This document shows, in pieces, positions 1-10,229 of a DNA stretch of 64,000 nucleotides (its first letter is position 1; each line of letters opens with the position of its first letter). Under the pieces are notes generated by a model. That model saw only the letters and a list, made by a program, of their open reading frames with translations, did no database searches and was not told the origin of the DNA. Source of the stretch: Spirometra erinaceieuropaei (lineage: Eukaryota > Platyhelminthes > Cestoda > Diphyllobothriidea > Diphyllobothriidae); NCBI GenBank assembly GCA_902702965.1, contig CACRXP010000642.1:162963-226962 (forward strand). The letters run 5' to 3'. A program made the translations under genes and the position numbers.

Positions 1-1903
1 CCCCTCTGTTGAATTAGGGTCTGACTGTCTAGGTCCTGTGTATTTGCAACTTACGAGAACAATTTCCACAAACACTGATTAGAATTACAAGTGCGGAATT
101 AAGAGGAATGTGTAACTATTGTGACAGTAACACACGGTAATTTTTAAGCATGAATTATAAGCATTAACTGTAATGCGCACTTCTGCGGCAGAAGCACGTT
201 CTTGCTAATTTAAACAAATTACGTTTTTTGCAGTTAAAATAACAAATACACCTACGGTTTTAACTTCCAAAACTGTCTTCTGTTACTGTTCGTGTATAGA
301 CAAGGATATTGCCGCAGTCTTTGTCAAAAGAACAATAATATGCATGTGTATTTTGATATTTTGATTCAAAAAGTTTTGTATAAGAGGGGATTACGATAGA
401 CAAGCAGTTTTAAATACCAAAATGCTTTTAGGTACATCGAGTACTTGAAATATTTATTTGGCCTTATTTATGTGTCCATAAGTCTAAAATCACCTTTGCC
501 AGCCATATGTACAGTTTAGGAGCTAACTTATGAAATGTCAAGCGAAACTCCGACATGCGTTTTAATTTCAAAAAGATTAATCGAATAGAGCGGCAAACCT
601 ATTCAACTTGCAGCATAATTCTGTAATATCTCAGTTACCTCAGGATGCCGGCTTTTGAACGAACTTTTTCCGGCTGCCTGCAAAAACAACACTCGGTAAA
701 AGTGGTTACTTAATTAACTTGACTTCTCTTCACTGATTTTCAATGCTTTTAAGAATTCAATTATATTTCATATAAAACATGATAAAATATAAGGCCTCTT
801 GCACATTCGGTAGAAAATGGCGTTTTCTGCCAATTTTATACTCCAAGTGCATAATTCAGCTATAAATTACTTTTCCAATTCCCGAGTAATTTTGAACCCG
901 ATCTGTAGTTACAATTGCATTCAAGGCTCCTAAACTACCAGCCGTATATTTCCTGCGTACGGAAAGCCATACATTTATCTACAGTATTGAGCGGAATGCA
1001 TTATGGGGTTTATAAAATTTAGAAGTGGATTTGAGCCATGTCGTTAAATTAACAAGCGACACTGGTAAATGAAGAAACAGCCATATCACAGAATCAAACA
1101 ATCTCCAAATTAAAAACTTTTTGAAAACTGAATAATACCATTCCATTTAGTATAACATTGGCAGAAGACATCATTTTGTAACTAATGAGCGAGTGAAATG
1201 ATGTGTTTATGCACACTGTCTATGAAATATAATTTAATTTTCAAGGCCACCGAAAATCAGCGATAAAAATACATGCTAATTAAGCAGTCAATTTTACACA
1301 TTAAATTTTCGCATGCAGCCGATAAGACGCTCGTTCTTAAGCTGTGATCCTGGGGAAACTGGCTTATTATAGAATTATGATGCCATTTAATCAATATTTT
1401 CAAAATGAAAACGCATTTCAGAATTTTTGTTGGCATTTCATGAGTTAGCCCATCTGCAGTATCTTTTGCCTTCCTGCTGTTAATTCTAATTTCGTATGCA
1501 CATGCATGTGAAATCGACCTCACTTACTTCCCTTTATTATATAAATGACCTACTAAAGAAACTTCAATTGTTTCTCATTTGTGAGACCATCGTTCGCATT
1601 TTCTGACCATAGAGTATGAGAACGTACAACTATAATTTGCCCCCTTACGTCCCACTGCAAATAATGTTGTAAATAGTAGAAATGCGTCCTCCTACTCTAA
1701 GTAACAAATCAAGAAATTATTATTGGATTATATTTTTGTGCTTAAAACGTCAAATCAAAGTGGCGGTTTTTGATAAATTTCCAACGTTCTCCCTGTAACC
1801 TTGCAGAAGAAGAAGAAGAAGAAGAAGAAGAAGAAAGGTCTGAGTTTTCATCGGACACTAATACCATATCTCCAATGCTCCAAACATTAGTAGATGAAGG
1901 ACA
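1..1903 (-). other. Noncoding tail of repeat unit U1
   Basis: No gene is recognised here. Read on the minus strand, about 1-300 resembles 62.13-62.30 kb and 29.5-29.65 kb, so it is the region downstream of exon A in unit U1. Short open frames are present but have no conserved counterpart in the other copies. Confidence 0.5.
1805..1836 (+). repeat. (GAA)n microsatellite
   Basis: About ten perfect AGA/GAA triplets sit just beyond the 3' end of exon A of U1. It is not seen at the same place in the other copies. Confidence 0.95.
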
Positions 1904-2206
1904 TTATCCAAACCGTAAGGGGGTTGGCTGATGTCGTCCATTTTTACAGGATGGTAGTGCAAATGTATTTATAAAATATTCCGCTGCTATCTTTTTTTGC
2001 TGTTCATTCAACATCGGCTTGCCGACAATACAGTCGCTTACCGCCTCGGTTATTTCACGAACCATGTTCACGTTTGTCTCAGCATGAAAATATATGCGCG
2101 TTGCTTGCATCCCTAGATCATTCGCGTTTACGAAAACATACGCGTCCAGATCTTGGAAATTAATAAATCCAAAGCGCTTGTCTACTAGGAGGAACGCGAA
2201 ACGTAC
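1904..2206 (-). CDS. Exon A of unit U1: last coding exon of an unrecognised gene family
   Basis: This is an open 303-nt terminal exon of about 100 codons ending in TAA. It begins after a plausible acceptor (CTTGTAG) and has exactly the length of exon A in U3. Conserved motifs shared with the other copies are DLDAY, ANDL, YFHAETNV, LNEQQ and AAEYFINTFALPS. The copies differ by scattered substitutions, many conservative. The frame at the acceptor is phase 0, matching the phase-0 donor of exon B at 5095-5348 upstream on the same strand. I do not recognise the family. The segment looks soluble and helical, with no evident signal peptide or membrane span in this exon. The intron between B and A contains a PLE fossil at 2.70-4.69 kb. 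Upstream exons and the promoter are not identified. It could be a recently silenced copy, but the frame itself is undamaged. Confidence 0.6.
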   Translation of the reverse strand, partial: VRFAFLLVDKRFGFINFQDLDAYVFVNANDLGMQATRIYFHAETNVNMVREITEAVSDCIVGKPMLNEQQKKIAAEYFINTFALPSCKNGRHQPTPLRFG

Positions 2207-2699
2207 CTACAAGTAAATAAGTAGCAATTTGATGAAAACTTTATCAATATAGTTTACGTATATACTCTCTAAATGCCAACGTATACATCATTTTAAGTTG
2301 ACCGCAGTGGTGTATGACGAGGAGCTAATTCATGGCTGAGAGTCTACCCCTGATACAGTTAATGGGCTTGCTGAAGTTAAAGCCTGGACTAAAATATCAA
2401 GACTAGCGAGCAGCCATCACTCAAACTATGTGAGTTACAAAATCCTCAATCCAAATCCGTATTTTGAATTATTACCTCGCCCAATCTATTGGAACATACG
2501 GAACATGCCAATTTTAATGCAGAAGTTAGAATAATGGGGTTCTTATTTCCAATCATCCTGTCCAAAATTATCAGTCAAATGGAGTTACTAATTCAAAAGG
2601 CTATTTTGCGAACATCCGTGTGCTTTCGAAAAATTCACTTCAGGCCTGTGCATTTGTATAGCCATAGAAACAATGAACCACAAGATATAGACGGGTGGA

Positions 2700-4690
2700 T
2701 AATTATGCTGCGGTTCGGGTTTTGGGGAGGAGGAGAGTGAAAACCCAAAGTCCCAGTCCGCGTCAGAGGGAAAGTAGACATCGGGAATGAAAATTATATG
2801 CGGGTGGCCTTAAGTCATGACAACCGCGGGACCTGTATGCAGATGTCCTGTGAGCATATGACCGTTTTGCGTACCCTGACTGCAGCCGCCCCTGCCGTAG
2901 CCAACAGGCGCCCTCCAAGTAGTTTTCGGAACAACGATATACAGAAGGACCCACTTAACTGTCAGTAGACTGTGGATCGTTCCATACGTGATTTATGGTA
3001 AAGGCAGTTTTATGGCTGGAGCAGCACGCTAAACAGTAAACTGACAAAATGAAAGAAAACGCAGAAATTGCCTGGATTTATGTCGAAAGTCTTATCCTAC
3101 GCTATTATGCGACAAAGGGAATGAGAGTAGAAATTAAGCAATAAACAGAAAGTAAATTTTACAAAATAAGGTGTGAGGTCGTGGGAAGTAATCGTAGTTG
3201 GCAGTGCAATTCCTGCAACGGCCTACACATGAATGCCAAGATAAAACCCCATATGACACGATCCACTGTCTACTGACAGTTAAGTAGGGTCCTTCTCTGT
3301 ACCGTTGCCGTTTTAGGTAGCTTAGCGGAACCCTGTTAGCCAATTGGATGGCCTCTGTAACATTTACACGGTGGTCGCAGCGGATGTGCGCGAGGATGGA
3401 GTTGTTAATGTTCTCTATTTAACCCTTCCCTTAACATGCTGGGATATGTTATCGCATTCTTCTGAACAAGCGCAAACTGGTGCTGCACGTATATTCTACC
3501 ACACAGGAGCAGGTGATGGAGTTAATAAACATAGATGTGGTCTGAGCTGGTAGTTTGTTCCTGCCGTCTGTGTATGGGATGGAACAAGTGGGGAGGAGTA
3601 CAGGGGTGCCGGATGCAAGACAGGCCTGCGAAAGAGCTTCTGACTTGCCTCTTAATATATTCGTCTAAAGCGGGTTCATGGGTGTTTCCATGGCTACTCC
3701 GTGCATCACTCTATGCCAAGTGTTGTCGAGTATGAACTGCACGACACTTCAATAACAATTCCTCGGGGAAATGCACTGCCATTCATATATCCTGCTGAAT
3801 AGCGGCAATAAAATCGCACAGGTAGTTTATCTTTTCCGATACCGGTGCGCTTGCGAAAAGTCAAGACACACCTAACGTAAACATAGCCATTCCGTTTGGA
3901 TCGCGGTTTTTCACGTCGTTAATAAATTTAAAGTTATACTGATAGCTATATGGTGTTATTTGATCATACAGAGGCTTCATTATCTCTGGCAGTCATTTTG
4001 TTGTCGCATGATATGGCGGGTTTCTCATCTCGAGGTTTGTATGAACCGCTGTACCATATTTGTTGATTTTCGACAAGTCGTATAATCGAGGTTTATGCGT
4101 GCTGGCGGGTCGCAGACACTTAATGTCTTATTCAGTTATGAAGCCATCCGTTCCAAGTGTGTTTATGCAGTCAGTCAGCAGTGCTTCAATCTGATCTGTA
4201 CGGTATTGCGAGAATCCCATCTCGAGGATTACATGAACGACTGCCCCAGTCGGACCTGTAGGATCATTATCTTTTTTTCATTTCGGAGATTTGGCTTATC
4301 TGACGGAATATACTGTATGCTTGTAATGTATTTTGCGCTGTCCACCTAAATGATGCCAGTTACCTTAGCTGGCCTAAATACAAGAATAGCATTGTTCGGT
4401 CGGAGTTGCTTTAATATTTCCATGTGACGTCGTGAGAAAGCCCCGATATTTCTGACAACCAGGTCGTATGCTTGATTTACGAGGTCCTCGCAGGGCGTTT
4501 CCAACCCTAGCTGATTGGGATTCCGGACAGGACGGCAAAACAGGGTGCCCAACGATGATGCTTCGATCGAGGCTGTATCGAGAGATGGAGACGAATAATT
4601 GTTTACGTACCGTAGTGGATCTTAATGAACCTTCGACTGTGGTGCGCATTCGTAAATATACCGAAGGAGGAAAACCATTTTGATTTCTCC
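2700..4690 (-). pseudogene. Fossil Penelope-like element in the A-B intron of U1
   Basis: A decayed PLE, read on the minus strand. About 4.69-4.35 kb encodes the N-terminal part, with a block like LRPNNAILVFRPAKVTG that matches the nucleotide-binding start of PLE reverse transcriptases. About 4.08-3.80 kb has the YDQITPYSYQ region. About 3.6-3.3 kb has a GIY-YIG remnant containing LRLFRRMR. About 2.95-2.70 kb has the C-terminal tail. Many stops and frameshifts are present. The same fossil lies at the same place in U3 (57.2-58.96 kb), U4 (44.55-45.40 kb) and, truncated, in U2 (39.2-39.64 kb), so it inserted before the units were duplicated. Confidence 0.7.
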
Positions 4691-5094
4691 ACGTTCATCC
4701 TAAACTGACTGCGCATAATTCTGATCCCTATCTCACCTCTTTGACCAGTGATGGCGTATAACTGCTCTCTAGTGTATTTTCGGCATATCTTCTTAAGGTC
4801 TCATAGCGTACAACTGACGACACCGTCTCTTTGCTCTCTAGCAAGGTATACTAATCACTTAGTCGGTGTGACCGTGTTTAACATAGCCGGTATACAAGGA
4901 CGGCGTTCTAACTGTAATAGCATACGTTTAGCTTGAAACTCTGAGTTAATATCAGGAATGAATGTTTGTAACACTAAACTGCACGAAAACAATGCCCCGC
5001 ATAACCAAAATCCGTAAGGGTTTTGATTTCAAAAAGCTAGTTAATTTTCAATTTTAAGCATCGCGCCTTAACAATGAAGAAAAGTCAAACATAC

Positions 5095-5348
5095 CGGCCG
5101 TAATATGATAATTTCGAGAGCCGAAAATCGAGCCTTACACCGGAAAAGCTGGGCGTTTTTTAACGCCGATATAGAAACACAATTTTTAACTGAGTCGATT
5201 TCGAGAGTTTCTAGTCGAAATTCGCATCCTTTTCTACCATCCATAGAGCGATGAAGGGTGGATGATTTCCAAGTCAAAAGCCCTTTGACCCTTTCCTCCA
5301 TAGTTGTACGATTGTCAAAGATGGGACATGTACGTTCCCCATGTAAAA
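5095..5348 (-). CDS. Exon B of unit U1: internal coding exon of the A/B gene family
   Basis: This 254-nt open internal exon follows a pyrimidine-rich acceptor (TTTTTTTTAG) and ends at a donor of GTATGT form after CGGCCG. It has the same length and boundaries as exon B in U3. Conserved peptide features are CP-FDNRTTME, GLLTW, TLHR, NCVSI, ALKN, RCKARFS and IIILR. The acceptor leaves two nucleotides to complete a codon from an upstream exon, and the donor is phase 0, which fits exon A. Met codons inside the exon are not good start candidates because the open frame continues unbroken to the acceptor. Function is unknown. Confidence 0.6.
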
Positions 5349-5349
5349 C

Positions 5350-5850
5350 TAAAAAAAATATATTGCCAAATTTAAGCGCGCCTTAGAGAATAAACAATAT
5401 TTATTGCACTCCAATCAAGACTCGAAATATGAGAAGACAAAGTAAACACTACGCAAGTTTCTAATGTCTACTGGAATCTGAATGCGATTCTATCCCTAGG
5501 TTTATCTACGAAAACTGCAAATAAAAAGAACTTGTTCTTCGTTTATGGTAAAAAATTCAATGCGCACTAAATTAAGCTTGTTGTCCCCTATACTATGCAA
5601 ACCATCTTCCATTTGATCAGCTGTTTATGAAAAAAATGATTGTAGCATGTAATGCCAGATTCTCACATTTACAAGCAAGTGCACTTTGAATACATAATGC
5701 CAGCATAAAAAAGTATGCCATTTTGTATTTTGATTGTTCTGCTTGCGCATTTTTATAAAATTACTATGGAAAAAATCCGCTTCATCGATCAAGTCAGCCA
5801 ATAGTCTCACGTTATCTTCGTTCGACAAGGTAAGTGGTTGCTGACACAGT
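5350..5850 (-). other. Conserved upstream intron of the A/B gene, with a possible small exon
   Basis: This stretch is alignable with 45.98-46.53 kb (U4, minus), 56.16-56.67 kb (U3, plus) and 38.1-38.6 kb (U2, plus). Near 5745-5830 on the minus strand there is a short coding-like run, VRLLADLIDEADFFH. The related sequence in U3 (VRLLVDQI) stays in frame for only about 20 codons. No convincing donor is visible, so an upstream exon here is only a possibility. Confidence 0.35.
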
Positions 5851-6009
5851 TGCGCTTAGTGGAGACCAGGGTTGGCTACTTTTAATTATCGGGCTGTGCG
5901 TCTTATACGCCACAGATGGTCATGGAATAAACTGCCGATACAAGCGTAGATGCGAGTTATAGGAACAAGTTGCTGAGACGTAAAAGCAATCTCGGCAGTA
6001 AAGGCTTTA

Positions 6010-6758
6010 TTTGTTTGACTTTTCGATATCTCATTCGAACCTACCATTAGAGACAGAGACAGAAACGGAGGATTCGAGCACAGAAGTTGCAGCATTTAAA
6101 GGATGTCTTTGTTTTGCTACTTAATGCCTATGATAATTAACCCCTCTACCTTTCATCAAGAATTATTGCCCACTGGTACGCTAATTTCTTGATGGACGGG
6201 ATGCCAGTTGTTAATTGCTGAAATCTGATCGCCAGTGCTGTATGCTGGCGTGGTGATCGCTCGGTCATCAGGCTCACCAGCCAGCTCATTCCCAAAGAGG
6301 TTTTTAAATTTGGTCAGACTATGCTTCAGCACCGAATATGGGGTCAGAATGTCGTTTACCTTGTTGAAAGACTGGGGTCCCGAGAACCATGACTCAATAA
6401 AGTCGGGGATCACGCGACTATCGCATCTCACGAAAATTGCGGCATCGTCGAATTGTAATGGATGGGCGGGTCTCGTCGAATGGGCTGCGACTTGAACGTC
6501 GGCGTCATCTCTCCGCACCGCCGAAGCGTGTTCACCAATTCGCGTCCGAACCAGTCTTTCAGTATCTCCGATGTGGTTGCTTTGCCCACAACTGCACCAG
6601 ATTCGATAGAGGACTCCAGATGTTTCTTGCGGTGGCAGTGAATTTTTTGGTCTTATCACTTGACGCCTTATGGTGGTCTCCAGTCTGTGTGAAACTCCAA
6701 ACCCAAGTGGTGCGTGGAGGTGACTAACGACCTGGGAGACTTTCATGATGCACGGCAT
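6010..6758 (-). pseudogene. Penelope-like element, C-terminal GIY-YIG endonuclease fragment
   Basis: A 200-codon open frame (6156-6758) carries a GIY-YIG type endonuclease: VLYRIWCSCGQSNHIGDTER for the first motif region, then RTRIGEHASAVRR, then the C-terminal ESWFSGPQSFNK block typical of this PLE group. The 3' noncoding tail continues to about 6010 and contains a degenerate hammerhead-like segment near 6050-6010. The reverse transcriptase half is missing. PLE endonucleases nick target DNA for retrotransposition. This copy is 5'-truncated and lacks RT, so it is not autonomous. It lies between exon B and block G, where U3 and U4 also hold PLE fragments. Confidence 0.85.
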
Positions 6759-6759
6759 C

Positions 6760-7022
6760 GTTCGTTAGAATTTATGGTCGGTACGATTTTTTCGTTAGCC
6801 TCCATGAGGTGACTATTGCACCGGAAGTTGCGCTCCCCGATTGGTGTAATAACTTTGACCAGACTATGCCTCAGCACCGAAAATGGAGTGGTAATGTCTT
6901 TGCTGAGACTGATGATAGACACAGACAGCTCGAGGTTCAAGCGATTATCACCTGTCGCGAGACTTTCGGCCTCACCAAACTTGCGTGTGTGGCCGTATTT
7001 CGTCGAATGGGTCGCAACTTGA
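6760..7022 (-). pseudogene. Second truncated PLE C-terminal fragment
   Basis: The minus strand encodes a shorter, more decayed version of the same C-terminal region, with residues such as FGEAESLATGDNR and TPFSVLRHSLVKV, and internal stops. It abuts the fragment at 6010-6758 and a plus-strand PLE tail starting near 7020, giving a back-to-back arrangement. Confidence 0.65.
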
Positions 7023-7260
7023 AATTGCAGCAGTTAACGACGCGAATGTCGACCATCAAAGTCATAACAACAAGTGCAACGCTCCCTCTTGATGGGAGAG
7101 GGGGAGGTGTTAAGTAAGCCGTGAATTTTCATAGGTATGCAGTATCATGGCGAAGACATCCTATAAATGCTGCAGCCCCTTGTGCATGAACAGTCTGTAT
7201 TTGCTATTATCTCTGATGATGTGTTCGAGCAGGAATCCGAAATTTTAGATGCCATCACTG
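7022..7260 (+). mobile_element. PLE 3' tail, plus strand
   Basis: About 80% of this stretch can be aligned by eye with the PLE tail at 54.14-54.36 kb: the shared run includes TTCATAGGTATGCAGT-like sequence, CCTATAAAT and GCAGCCCCTTGTGCATG, followed by the hammerhead-like core. It contains only the last codons of the element. Confidence 0.65.
7213..7242 (+). ncRNA. Hammerhead-ribozyme-like core in a PLE tail (decayed)
   Basis: CTGATGA is followed by a short arm, a loop GAGCAG, the arm GAATCC, and GAAA. Stem II would be GTGTTC with GAATCC, which has one mismatch and one G-U pair. The core letters match the family pattern CUGANGA...GAAA. Confidence 0.45.
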
Positions 7261-7499
7261 CTCCCCATAGCTACGATTTTCGCGGTTCTTGATCTCATCT
7301 CCCGCGTTTCGACTTCATGCGGTCTGTCGAAGCTCATGTCGGAACCCCCAGTGTTCGATGTCTACAAGTAATTTGAACGTACCTCCCTTCCGCACTCCTC
7401 GGCTGGGCTCAAAGCGTACAGTGGCCGATCGCGTCTGGGTTCCTCCCGTCTGGCCTCTTTGACGCGAAGTCTCATCCGGCGTATCAATCCTGCCCCGAT

Positions 7500-7690
7500 G
7501 ATGTCAGTTCTGAATCCCGTAAACAATACCACATGCAGGCCAGTCCTGTCCGACCCGCATATGTACCTCTCAAGGCTGACATTTATTGCTGCCCTGACGA
7601 TGTCCGATTATAATCAAGGCTGGCATTTATTTCTGCTCTGACGATGTCCGATTATAATCCCGTTATATACCGCCACATGCAGGAGAGTCC
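7500..7690 (+). repeat. Tandem duplication
   Basis: A block containing CTGACGATGTCCGATTATAA occurs at 7571-7613 and again at 7615-7658. The flanking text CCACATGCAGG..AGTCCTGTCCG also occurs twice (near 7531 and 7673). No coding sense is evident. Confidence 0.8.
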
Positions 7691-7699
7691 TGTCCGTAT

Positions 7700-8349
7700 T
7701 TTTCTGTCATTATTATTAGTGAGGGTTTTTTCTCCTGTAAAATTAATCCAATCATTTTTAAATTTTTAATTGGGGTTTTTTTCACCGCTCACTAATCATT
7801 TTTCTTAACGGACTACAAATTCATAAACTATAAATTGTATTTTGTACAGATTATGCCTACCTCGTCTAAAACTCCTATATAATTTTTTTTCCTTGTTTTG
7901 ATGGGACCCCGACGGGTCTTAAGTAAAAATTTATTAGTTTTCTTATTGTTATAAAGTTCTCTTCCCATTGATCGTGTCTCCTTCTTCATGTCAATCAATT
8001 GTTTGCCCTTCCAAGTGAACGTATAGCAAACTTAAATATGTGTTATTTAAATTTTGTCAAAATCAACAAGCATTGCTTGTGGCATGTGCTGTAGGTCTGC
8101 GGACAGGGGGTGCAAATATGTTTGTCTAGATCGTGAGAACTATTTAGAAGCACAGTACTCACTTGTTTAAATGCGCCTACCTCGGAACGGTGTCAAGTCA
8201 TTTACATTTTATGCCGCGGTTGATTTCCATGCCACAAACGGTCGATTTTTTAAAATGCACTATCCCATCATCTTATTTTTTAATTACATTGAAGAGAAAC
8301 CACTTAGTTGAGGCATTCCAAGCCAAGAAATGCATCAGCCGGCTGACAG
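7700..8349. other. Gene-free stretch before block G of U1
   Basis: AT-rich sequence with several T-runs. I see no coding region or repeat with a counterpart elsewhere in the window. Confidence 0.4.
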
Positions 8350-8720
8350 ACTGGATAAAACGGAATGGAACCCGAATCCGAGGCTTCGGCGTTTTGACAC
8401 CTTTACCACATCAAAACGTTTTAATCTGACTTGCGGAAGTGTTGAGAAAGAGAGAAATAGCCATTTATGTCTTTTATTCTAACGGCGGCGTGCGAGGCTT
8501 TTGTGTCCTCCAGGAAGTAACACACTCAGGGAGGAAGTCACTCGTTTTTTTCAAAAAGTTTTGCTTTTCCTACTATAAGAAACGGTGTACCTATGTCATT
8601 CCATTTGCTTTAATATCCTTGTCAAGTTCATTTTCTTATTATATTATATTCGACTGTTCTTTTCCAAATGAAGTCCTTGGCATATACGTCAATTCAAGAA
8701 AGGTACTCAAAGTATTTTGC
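8350..8720 (+). pseudogene. Exon G copy in unit U1 (broken)
   Basis: This is homologous to the open exon at 52225-52625 (minus) and to 35200-35410 (minus). It starts after CGGCTGACAG, the same acceptor position as in the other two copies, with conserved residues NGTRIRG and LTPLPHQNV. The frame closes at a TGA after about 26 codons, and later parts survive only in other frames. It is therefore a decayed copy. It runs divergently from exons B and A of U1, as in U2 and U3. Confidence 0.6.
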
Positions 8721-8759
8721 ATTTTTCAGAGACATAGTACGATATAAATAACTACGGAG

Positions 8760-9000
8760 CTTAGAAAAATGATTTGAAATTGTGTGATTAAAGGTATTTT
8801 CAATAAACCCACCTACTGTTTTACGACTTTTAATTCTCCAAACAATGCTAGTAACAAAGAAATATTTGACAATAAATTTGAGTTACGAATTGACTGCTTA
8901 ATCGATCTTAGGCAGGGTATAAGCCCTGGTAAAAATATTGGTATTTATTCATGAAGCAAAATCAGTTGGAAATAGAACTCTTCTTTGAATGATGTACTTT
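8760..9000 (+). repeat. Segment duplicated at 48.22-48.48 kb
   Basis: The stretch from TTCAATAAACCC to the ATTCATGAAGC region aligns in the same orientation with 48.23-48.40 kb, sharing the run ACTGCTTAATCGATCTTAGGCA with a few changes. It links unit U1 to unit U4. No gene is recognised. Confidence 0.6.
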
Positions 9001-9017
9001 AATCTTTATATATATAT

Positions 9018-9288
9018 GCAGAATAGTATTGCCGACAAAGACAAGGGAGACTGGTATGGCCATTTCTGGCTTATTAGCCGTCGTCAGCCAGCCATACCCA
9101 AGCCCGAAGTGTGGAACACCCGAGCCTCGAACTCGCGACCTGTTGGTTTAGAAGTCAACGCCTCTACTCACCGGGCCACGAGCCCGTTGCCTTGTCGGTT
9201 TTCGATCGGGAATATACAATGTTAGGGGGCGCTCATCGATCGTTCATACGGAACTCACTCGAGTGTCTTTGTCGGCAATACTATTCTG
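9018..9288. mobile_element. Small element with 24-bp terminal inverted repeats
   Basis: The left end reads CAGAATAGTATTGCCGACAA and continues AGAC; its exact reverse complement closes the element at 9265-9288. It is about 270 bp long with no coding capacity, so it resembles a MITE. The U4 counterpart (around 50.3 kb) lacks the left part. Related internal sequence (GGCCATTTCTGG, TTAGCCGTC) occurs at 34.14-34.21 kb and 51.27-51.33 kb. Confidence 0.6.
9116..9190 (-). other. tRNA-derived (SINE-like) promoter module
   Basis: On the minus strand the run TGGCCCGGTGAGTAG resembles a Pol III A box and, about 35 nt further on, GAGTTCGAGG resembles a B box. Spacing and order are those of a tRNA. The anticodon arm is not well paired, so it is more likely a SINE head than a functional tRNA. 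Confidence 0.45.
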
Positions 9289-9401
9289 CCTATATATCAT
9301 GCGCCGCTGTGCGGCTGCTGGTTGGGCTCGAGAGAGAGTCCATAAGGCACAACGGAACGAGTGAGTTCCGTATGAACGATCGGTGAGCGTCCCCTAACAT
9401 T
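9219..9401. repeat. 43-bp imperfect inverted repeat
   Basis: The left arm at 9219-9261 (ending GGAACTCACTCG) is the near-exact reverse complement of 9358-9401. The right part, about 9268-9401, recurs at 50.335-50.445 kb at a different relative position in the duplicated segment, so it behaves as a mobile short repeat. Confidence 0.7.
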
Positions 9402-9423
9402 ATATATATATATATATATATAT
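9398..9423. repeat. (TA)n tract
   Basis: A run of about twelve TA dinucleotides between the small inverted repeat and the foldback element. A shorter TA run lies at 10.208-10.220 kb on the other side of the foldback. Confidence 0.95.
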
Positions 9424-10210
9424 CAGGTGAATAATTTCAGAAATTAATCAGTGCAGAACTTGGAGTTAAATCTCCGTGACATGACTTTTTTAGGGTCAGA
9501 ACCGAAATTTCAATGAACATTTGAGTCGAAGACAATCAACTACTGTGGAATAACCACGTAATGCCCATTCTACAAACAAGTAGTACTACGAGTAGTATGA
9601 ATTCCATATGGTAATGGTAGTATACCGTACTCCCGACCTAGATACTTGCTAAAAGCCCAGACACGTGTTTCCCGATATTCTGCCGCTGCGTGACACAGCT
9701 GCGAGGGGTTCGGCTCTTCAGTGAGACCCCCAGCGTTCTCTAGCGGTTTCCGGTATATGACCTCCAGAGAATAATCAGGTGAATAATTTCAGAAATTAAT
9801 CAGTGCAGAACTTGGAGTTAAATCTCCGGGACATGACTTTGTAGGGTCATAGCATTACCATATGGAATTAATACTACTCGTAGTACTACTTGTTTGTAGA
9901 ATGGGCATTGCGTGGTTATTCCACAGTAGTTGATTGTCTTCGACTCAAATGTTCATTGAAATTTCAGTTCTGACCCTAAAAAGTCATGTCCCGGAGATTT
10001 AACTCCAAGTTCTGCACTGATTAATTTCTGAAATTTTTCACCTGATTATTCTCTGGAGTTCATTTACCGGAAACCCCTAGAGAACGCTGGGGGTCCCACT
10101 GAAGAGCCGAACCCCTCGCAGTTGTGTCACACAGCGGCGAAATATCGGAAAACACGTGTCTGGGCTTTTAGAAAGTATCTACGTCGGGAGTACGGTATAA
10201 TAACATTTAT
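9424..10210. mobile_element. Large foldback element
   Basis: The structure is X, Y, short x, then X inverted, Y inverted. X (about 9424-9620) begins CAGGTGAATAATTTCAG. Y (about 9630-9775) contains CACGTGTTTCCCGATATTC. x (about 9776-9850) repeats the first 75 bp of X directly. The right half (9853-10045 and 10045-10205) is the reverse complement of X and Y with few mismatches. No coding frame is evident. It is bounded by TA tracts, which may be the target or the expansion of a TA duplication. Confidence 0.7.
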
Positions 10211-10229
10211 ATATATATATGAGCTTTTA

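Noticed and set aside
6235..6727. Plus-strand open frames over the PLE at 6.2-6.8 kb
   Set aside because: The minus strand carries the GIY-YIG motifs in one 200-codon frame; the plus-strand frames are shadows.
8163..8429. An 88-codon plus-strand gene at 8.16-8.43 kb
   Set aside because: Its second half is the block G copy after the acceptor at 8350, and its first half has no counterpart, so the frame joins an intron and a broken exon.
9116..9190. A functional tRNA gene on the minus strand
   Set aside because: The A and B boxes fit, but the anticodon and acceptor stems do not pair well and the sequence lies inside a TIR element. A SINE head is more likely.
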